Part shown: positions 60,326 to 64,000 of the stretch, in pieces | Layout: every line of letters starts with the position of its first letter | How positions within the stretch are numbered: position 1 is the stretch's first letter | Origin: Sphingomicrobium clamense | GTDB lineage: Bacteria; Pseudomonadota; Alphaproteobacteria; Sphingomonadales; Sphingomonadaceae | Direction: 5' to 3' | Length of the DNA: 64,000 nt | Assembly: GCF_019264355.1 (NCBI RefSeq) | Contig: NZ_JAHVAH010000001.1 | Span: 1,906,001 to 1,970,000, forward strand | Made by a program: the position numbers and the translations under genes | Notes under the pieces: generated by a model | Database searches by the model: none | The model's input: only the letters and a program-made list of their open reading frames with translations | Told to the model about the DNA's origin: nothing

Positions 60326-61480
60326 ATGAGCGGGGTGCGTCCAAATCTCCTGATCCTCGGTGGCGGGCTGGCCGGAGGGCTTGCAGCGATCGCGCTGGCG
60401 GCGCGACGGCCCGAATTGGAGGTGGTGCTGGTCGAGCGCGATGCGCAGCTTGGCGGGAACCATCTCTGGTCCTTCTTCGCGAGCGATGTCGAGCCGGACG
60501 ATCTGCCGCTGCTCGAACCGCTGATCGAGCAACGCTGGGACGCTTATGACGTGCGCTTCCCCGATCACCGCCGGACGCTCGAAACGCCCTATCACAGCAT
60601 GACGAGCGAACGGCTTAGCCGGACGGTGCGGGACGCGCTGGGCGAGGACGCGATCGTCATGGGCGAGGTGGTCGAGGCCGGGCCGGGTCATGCCAAGCTT
60701 AGCGACGGACGCCGGATCGATGCCGATGCGGTGATCGACATGCGCGGCCTGTGCGGCAAGCCCGAGGGCGTCGAGTGCGGTGCGCAGAAGTTTGTGGGAC
60801 GCATGATGCGGGTCACCGGCGGGCACGGTCTCGAGCGGCCGGTGGTCATGGACGCCACGGTCTCGCAAACCGACGGGTACCGCTTCGTCTACCTCTTGCC
60901 CTTCAGCGAAACCGACGTGTTCGTAGAGGACACCTATTACCGCGAAGATGCCGCGCTCGACGTCGAGATGCTGGCGCAGCGGATCGACCATTATTGCGAC
61001 CTGCAAGGCTGGAACGCCGAACCTGCGGGGCGGATGGAGACAGGCGTGCTGCCGGTCGTGACCGGCGGCGATCCGAAGATTTTCTGGCCAGAGGGGAGCG
61101 GTGTCGCGCGCGGCGGGGTGCGCGCGGGCCTGTTCCACCACCTCACCAGCTACTCGGTTCCCGACGCGATGCGTTTCGCCAACTGGCTGAGCGACGTGTT
61201 GCCGTGTGATGGCGAGATCCTGGCGCGCAAAACGCGCGCCTATGCCGTGCGGCACTGGAAGGAGCAGCGGTTCGACCGCATGTTGGCGCGGATGTTGTTC
61301 AAGGCTGCCGAGCCTCCCGAGCGCTATCGCGTGCTCCAGCGCTTCTACCGCCTTCCGTCCAGCCTGATCGAACGATTTTACGCGGGTAGAACCAATCCTG
61401 CCGACCGGGTACGCATCCTGGCCGGCAAGCCGCCCGTTCCAATACACCGCGCCATCCGCGCCATCTTAGGAAAAGCATGA
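60326..61480 (+). CDS. crtY: lycopene beta-cyclase CrtY
   Basis: 384-residue flavoprotein that closes both ends of lycopene to beta-carotene. The FAD loop is LLILGGGLAGGLAAIAL (about residues 7-23), followed by HLWSFF. The mid-section contains FVYLLPFSETDVFVEDTYY, a conserved cyclase motif. The start at 60326 was chosen; the upstream in-frame Met codons overlap the divergent hydroxylase. It overlaps crtI by four bases (ATGA), and crtI overlaps crtB, so the three are one operon. Confidence 0.95.
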   Translation: MSGVRPNLLILGGGLAGGLAAIALAARRPELEVVLVERDAQLGGNHLWSFFASDVEPDDLPLLEPLIEQRWDAYDVRFPDHRRTLETPYHSMTSERLSRTVRDALGEDAIVMGEVVEAGPGHAKLSDGRRIDADAVIDMRGLCGKPEGVECGAQKFVGRMMRVTGGHGLERPVVMDATVSQTDGYRFVYLLPFSETDVFVEDTYYREDAALDVEMLAQRIDHYCDLQGWNAEPAGRMETGVLPVVTGGDPKIFWPEGSGVARGGVRAGLFHHLTSYSVPDAMRFANWLSDVLPCDGEILARKTRAYAVRHWKEQRFDRMLARMLFKAAEPPERYRVLQRFYRLPSSLIERFYAGRTNPADRVRILAGKPPVPIHRAIRAILGKA

Positions 61481-62943
61481 CATCAGCCATCGTGATCGGG
61501 TCGGGCTTCGGAGGTCTGGCGCTTGCCATTCGCCTGCAGTCCGCTGGCGTGCAGACGACCATCGTCGAGGCGCGCGACAAGCCGGGTGGGCGGGCTTATT
61601 ATTGGGAAAAGGACGGCCACGTCTTCGACGCCGGTCCAACGGTCATTACCGACCCCGACTGCCTCAAATCGCTGTGGGCACTGTCGGGAGACGACATTGC
61701 CAACGATGTCGATCTCGTTCCGGTCGATCCCTTCTATGCGCTCGATTGGCCCGACGGCACACGCTTCGACTATACCAATGACGAAGAGCGATTGTTCGCG
61801 CAGATCGAGGCGCTCAATCCCGACGATGTCGATGGCTACAAGAAATTCCTGACCTACTCCGAGGGCGTCTTCCACGAGGGTTATGAAAAGCTCGGGACCA
61901 AGGCCTTCCTGTCGATCCTCGACATGCTCAAGGCCGCGCCCGCACTGGCCAAGTATCAGGCGTGGCGCTCGGTCCACTCGATCGTCGCCAAATATATCAA
62001 GGACCCGCACCTGCGCGAGGCGTTCAGCTTCCACACGCTGCTGGTCGGCGGCAACCCGTTCACCTGTTCGTCCATCTACGCGCTGATCCACAAATTGGAG
62101 CGTGACGGCGGTGTCTGGTTCGCGAAGGGAGGCACCAACCGGCTAGTCGCGGGCATGGTCGCGTTGTTCGAGCGGTTGGGCGGTACGGTTCGGCTCGGCG
62201 ATCCCGTCACCTTCATCGGCACCAAGGGCGACCGCGTAACCGGTGTCGAAACGCGCAGCGGCTGGCATGGAGAGGCCGACATGGTCGCAAGCAACGGCGA
62301 CGTGGTCTCGACCTATCGACTGCTCAAACATCCGCGCGGGCAGAAAGAGACGAAGCGGCTCGCGGGCAAGCGGATGAGCCCGTCTTTGTTCGTGCTCCAT
62401 TTCGGGCTGGAAGGGACATTCCCCGACATTCCGCATCACATGATCCTGTTTTCGGAGCGCTACAAAGGCCTGCTCGGGGATATCTACAATGCGGGCCGAC
62501 TCGCGCCCGATCCGGCGCTCTATCTCCATCATCCGACCAAAACCGATCCGGCGATGGCACCCAATGGATGCTCGACCTTTTACGCGTTGGCCCCTGTCCC
62601 ACACCTCGGGAAGGCGCCGGTCGACTGGGACAATGAGCGCGAAGCTTATGAGGAGATTATCCTCGACACGCTCGAAAAACGGCTGATTCCCGACATTCGC
62701 TCGCGCATCCGGACGCGCTTTTCCTACGCGCCGACCGACTTCCAAGGTGATCTGTTCGCGCATCTGGGCAGCGCATTCAGTCTCGAACCCGTGTTAACAC
62801 AATCGGCATGGTTTCGAGTCCACAATCGCGACGATGTCTTACAGAACCTCTTCTTCGTGGGAGCGGGAACCCATCCTGGCGCGGGTATCCCGGGCGTGGT
62901 CGGCTCTGCCGAAGCCACGGCCCGCCTCATGCTCGATGACTAG
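61477..62943 (+). CDS. crtI: phytoene desaturase CrtI
   Basis: 488-residue FAD enzyme that turns phytoene into lycopene in four steps. The N-terminal dinucleotide loop is IVIGSGFGGLALAIRLQ, with EARDKPGGRAYY just after, and the C-terminal bacterial phytoene dehydrogenase signature is LFFVGAGTHPGAGIPGVVGSAE. The length fits four-step bacterial CrtI. The stop overlaps the crtB start by eight bases in another frame. Confidence 0.96.
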   Translation: MTSAIVIGSGFGGLALAIRLQSAGVQTTIVEARDKPGGRAYYWEKDGHVFDAGPTVITDPDCLKSLWALSGDDIANDVDLVPVDPFYALDWPDGTRFDYTNDEERLFAQIEALNPDDVDGYKKFLTYSEGVFHEGYEKLGTKAFLSILDMLKAAPALAKYQAWRSVHSIVAKYIKDPHLREAFSFHTLLVGGNPFTCSSIYALIHKLERDGGVWFAKGGTNRLVAGMVALFERLGGTVRLGDPVTFIGTKGDRVTGVETRSGWHGEADMVASNGDVVSTYRLLKHPRGQKETKRLAGKRMSPSLFVLHFGLEGTFPDIPHHMILFSERYKGLLGDIYNAGRLAPDPALYLHHPTKTDPAMAPNGCSTFYALAPVPHLGKAPVDWDNEREAYEEIILDTLEKRLIPDIRSRIRTRFSYAPTDFQGDLFAHLGSAFSLEPVLTQSAWFRVHNRDDVLQNLFFVGAGTHPGAGIPGVVGSAEATARLMLDD

Positions 62944-63859
62944 CCCGCGCGACCAACTCGTCGCCGATGCGCAGGCAACCATCGCCGAAGGATCGAAGAG
63001 CTTCCGCTTCGCCAGCCAGTTGTTCGACGCCCAAACGCGCGAGCATAGCTGGCTGCTCTACAGCTGGTGCCGCGCCTGCGACGACATCACCGACGGTCAG
63101 ACGCTAGGCCACGATGCCGAAGTGACCGAGGACCCGCTCGACCGGATCGCATTCCTCGAAGAGAAAACCAATGCCGCCTTGCTAGGCGAGGAAACCGGGC
63201 TTGCCGCGTTCGACGCATTGGGTGTGGTCGTGGCCGAATGCGGCATCGACCCAACCCTGACCGACGATCATCTTGCCGGTTTTTCACGCGATGCGGTCGG
63301 CTGGCAGCCCCGGACCGAAGACGACCTGCTTTCCTATTGCTATCAAGTCGCAGGCGCCGTCGGCGTCATGATGGCGCAGGTGATGGGGGTCGATCCCGAC
63401 GATCGCGACACGCTCGACCGCGCCGCCGATCTTGGCATTGCTTTCCAGCTCGCCAACATCGCGCGTGACGTGATCGAGGATGCCAATGTCGGGCGCTGCT
63501 ACTTGCCGATGCAGTGGCTCAAGGCGGTCGGGCTCGCCGGTGAGGATATCACCCACCCGATCCATCGCTCCTCGCTCGCACGGCTCAACAAGCGCCTTGC
63601 CGACCTCGCCGACCAGTATCGCGCCTCGGCGCGTGTCGGTGCCGCCCGCCTGCCCTTCCGCAGCCGCTGGGCGATCAACAGCGCGTCGCGTATTTACGGT
63701 CGGGTCGCAGAGAAGGCGCGCAAGCTCGGCGAACATGCCTGGGACCAGCGCATCGTCGTGCCCAAGCACGAGAAGGCGCGGCTCGTCGCGCTGGCACTAC
63801 TCGATTCGCTCAAATCGCCTCCGCAGGTCAGCCGCGAAGGGCTTTGGACGCGGCCCTAG
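62936..63859 (+). CDS. crtB: phytoene synthase CrtB
   Basis: 307-residue enzyme condensing two geranylgeranyl diphosphates to phytoene, the first committed carotenoid step. The two Asp-rich motifs are DDITDGQ (in YSWCRACDDITDG) and NIARDVIEDA. The end has the usual RIYGRVAEKARKLGEHAWDQRI stretch. The start at 62936 gives a family-like MTSPRDQLVADA. Its stop shares CTAG with the convergent downstream gene. Confidence 0.96.
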   Translation: MTSPRDQLVADAQATIAEGSKSFRFASQLFDAQTREHSWLLYSWCRACDDITDGQTLGHDAEVTEDPLDRIAFLEEKTNAALLGEETGLAAFDALGVVVAECGIDPTLTDDHLAGFSRDAVGWQPRTEDDLLSYCYQVAGAVGVMMAQVMGVDPDDRDTLDRAADLGIAFQLANIARDVIEDANVGRCYLPMQWLKAVGLAGEDITHPIHRSSLARLNKRLADLADQYRASARVGAARLPFRSRWAINSASRIYGRVAEKARKLGEHAWDQRIVVPKHEKARLVALALLDSLKSPPQVSREGLWTRP

Positions 63860-64000
63860 TCGGGGCGGCTGTCAGCGAGAAAACTCATCAGCTGTGCCAG
63901 CGTGGATTCCATCTGGTCCTGCATCTGGCTGATCAGCTCGTTCTCGCGCATGCCTTCATGGTCGAGCGGCTTGGAATAGCTTTCCGAAAAGGCCTGCAAA
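63856..64000 (-). CDS. 3' part of a minus-strand gene, start outside the window
   Basis: The minus frame is open from the window edge to the TAG at 63856-63858. The 47 visible C-terminal residues include KPLDHEGMRENELISQMQDQ and then TLAQLMSFLADSRPD, a helical, Gln/Met-rich end. Its stop shares CTAG with crtB. The frame position and stop sharing support a real gene, but too little is visible to name it. Confidence 0.45.
   Translation of the reverse strand, partial: LQAFSESYSKPLDHEGMRENELISQMQDQMESTLAQLMSFLADSRPD

Noticed and set aside
59639..61447. 602-residue minus-strand frame covering crtY
   Set aside because: Antisense to crtY, with only frame-shifted shadow of the hydroxylase.
1..64000. 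CRISPR arrays, insertion sequences and prophage genes
   Set aside because: No direct-repeat/spacer pattern, transposase or phage-like product was seen anywhere in the window.

Overview
The window is a chromosomal segment of a high-GC alphaproteobacterium, most likely a member of the Sphingomonadales (Sphingomonadaceae or Erythrobacteraceae, possibly near Sphingomicrobium). The evidence is the carotenoid block crtY-crtI-crtB beside a sterol-desaturase-type hydroxylase, the MucR and cysteine-poor alphaproteobacterial Fur regulators, an NDUFS4-type complex I subunit, the PrsK/PrsR two-component pair of PEP-CTERM systems, and the order fur-plsC-miaB-phoH-ybeY-corC-lnt-metK. No transposase, integrase, phage gene or CRISPR array was seen. 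The genus cannot be fixed from the sequence alone.

Layout. 1-13 kb holds housekeeping genes: a 5'-truncated 3-hydroxyisobutyrate dehydrogenase, a NifU-type Fe-S scaffold, tsaB-rimI, mucR, then the tightly packed fur-to-metK run, a membrane diguanylate cyclase and trmB. 13-16 kb carries cysK, a 1-Cys peroxiredoxin and a PQQ sugar dehydrogenase. 16-30 kb is the translation and RNA block rimP-nusA-DUF448-infB-rbfA ... truB-rpsO-pnp, split by about 3.9 kb holding a helix-hairpin-helix lipoprotein, msrQ, an AbgT transporter, thymidine kinase and a small lipoprotein. 30-36.4 kb carries a GT87-like membrane protein and a copper-handling operon (copA-copB-DUF305-38-residue ORF-glutaredoxin/MauE). That operon faces a CsoR-family repressor gene with a one-base frameshift, and the segment ends just before a tRNA-Ala(CGC). 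36.7-43.8 kb holds a SWFGD/DUF2171 stress-type gene behind a good EcfG-type promoter, an MDR oxidoreductase, a frameshifted APC permease, a zinc metallopeptidase, 3-hydroxybutyrate dehydrogenase, a DUF4893 lipoprotein and an aldo/keto reductase. 43.9-54.5 kb holds prsK-prsR, a bestrophin-like membrane protein, an ABC-F ATPase, a membrane LuxR-type regulator with a DUF4199 protein, the NDUFS4 homologue, hrpB and a PilZ protein. 54.6-64 kb holds polyprenyl diphosphate synthase, a PhoQ/PhoP-type two-component system, a PepSY protein, an MscS channel, DUF2141, the hydroxylase and crtYIB.

How the genes work together. The polyprenyl synthase and crtBIY share isoprenoid precursors (quinone side chains and beta-carotene). 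The copper operon combines periplasmic oxidation (CopA), outer-membrane binding (CopB) and redox membrane proteins, with a palindromic CsoR-type site inside the copA promoter. Four of ten convergent gene pairs share a single CTAG as both stop codons, which shows tight packing. The most notable observations are the previously uncalled 38-residue Cys/His ORF coupled to both neighbours at 31.8-31.9 kb, the cluster of single-base frameshifts at 35.6-39.9 kb (several look like homopolymer under-calls), and the EcfG-type promoter at 36.64 kb.
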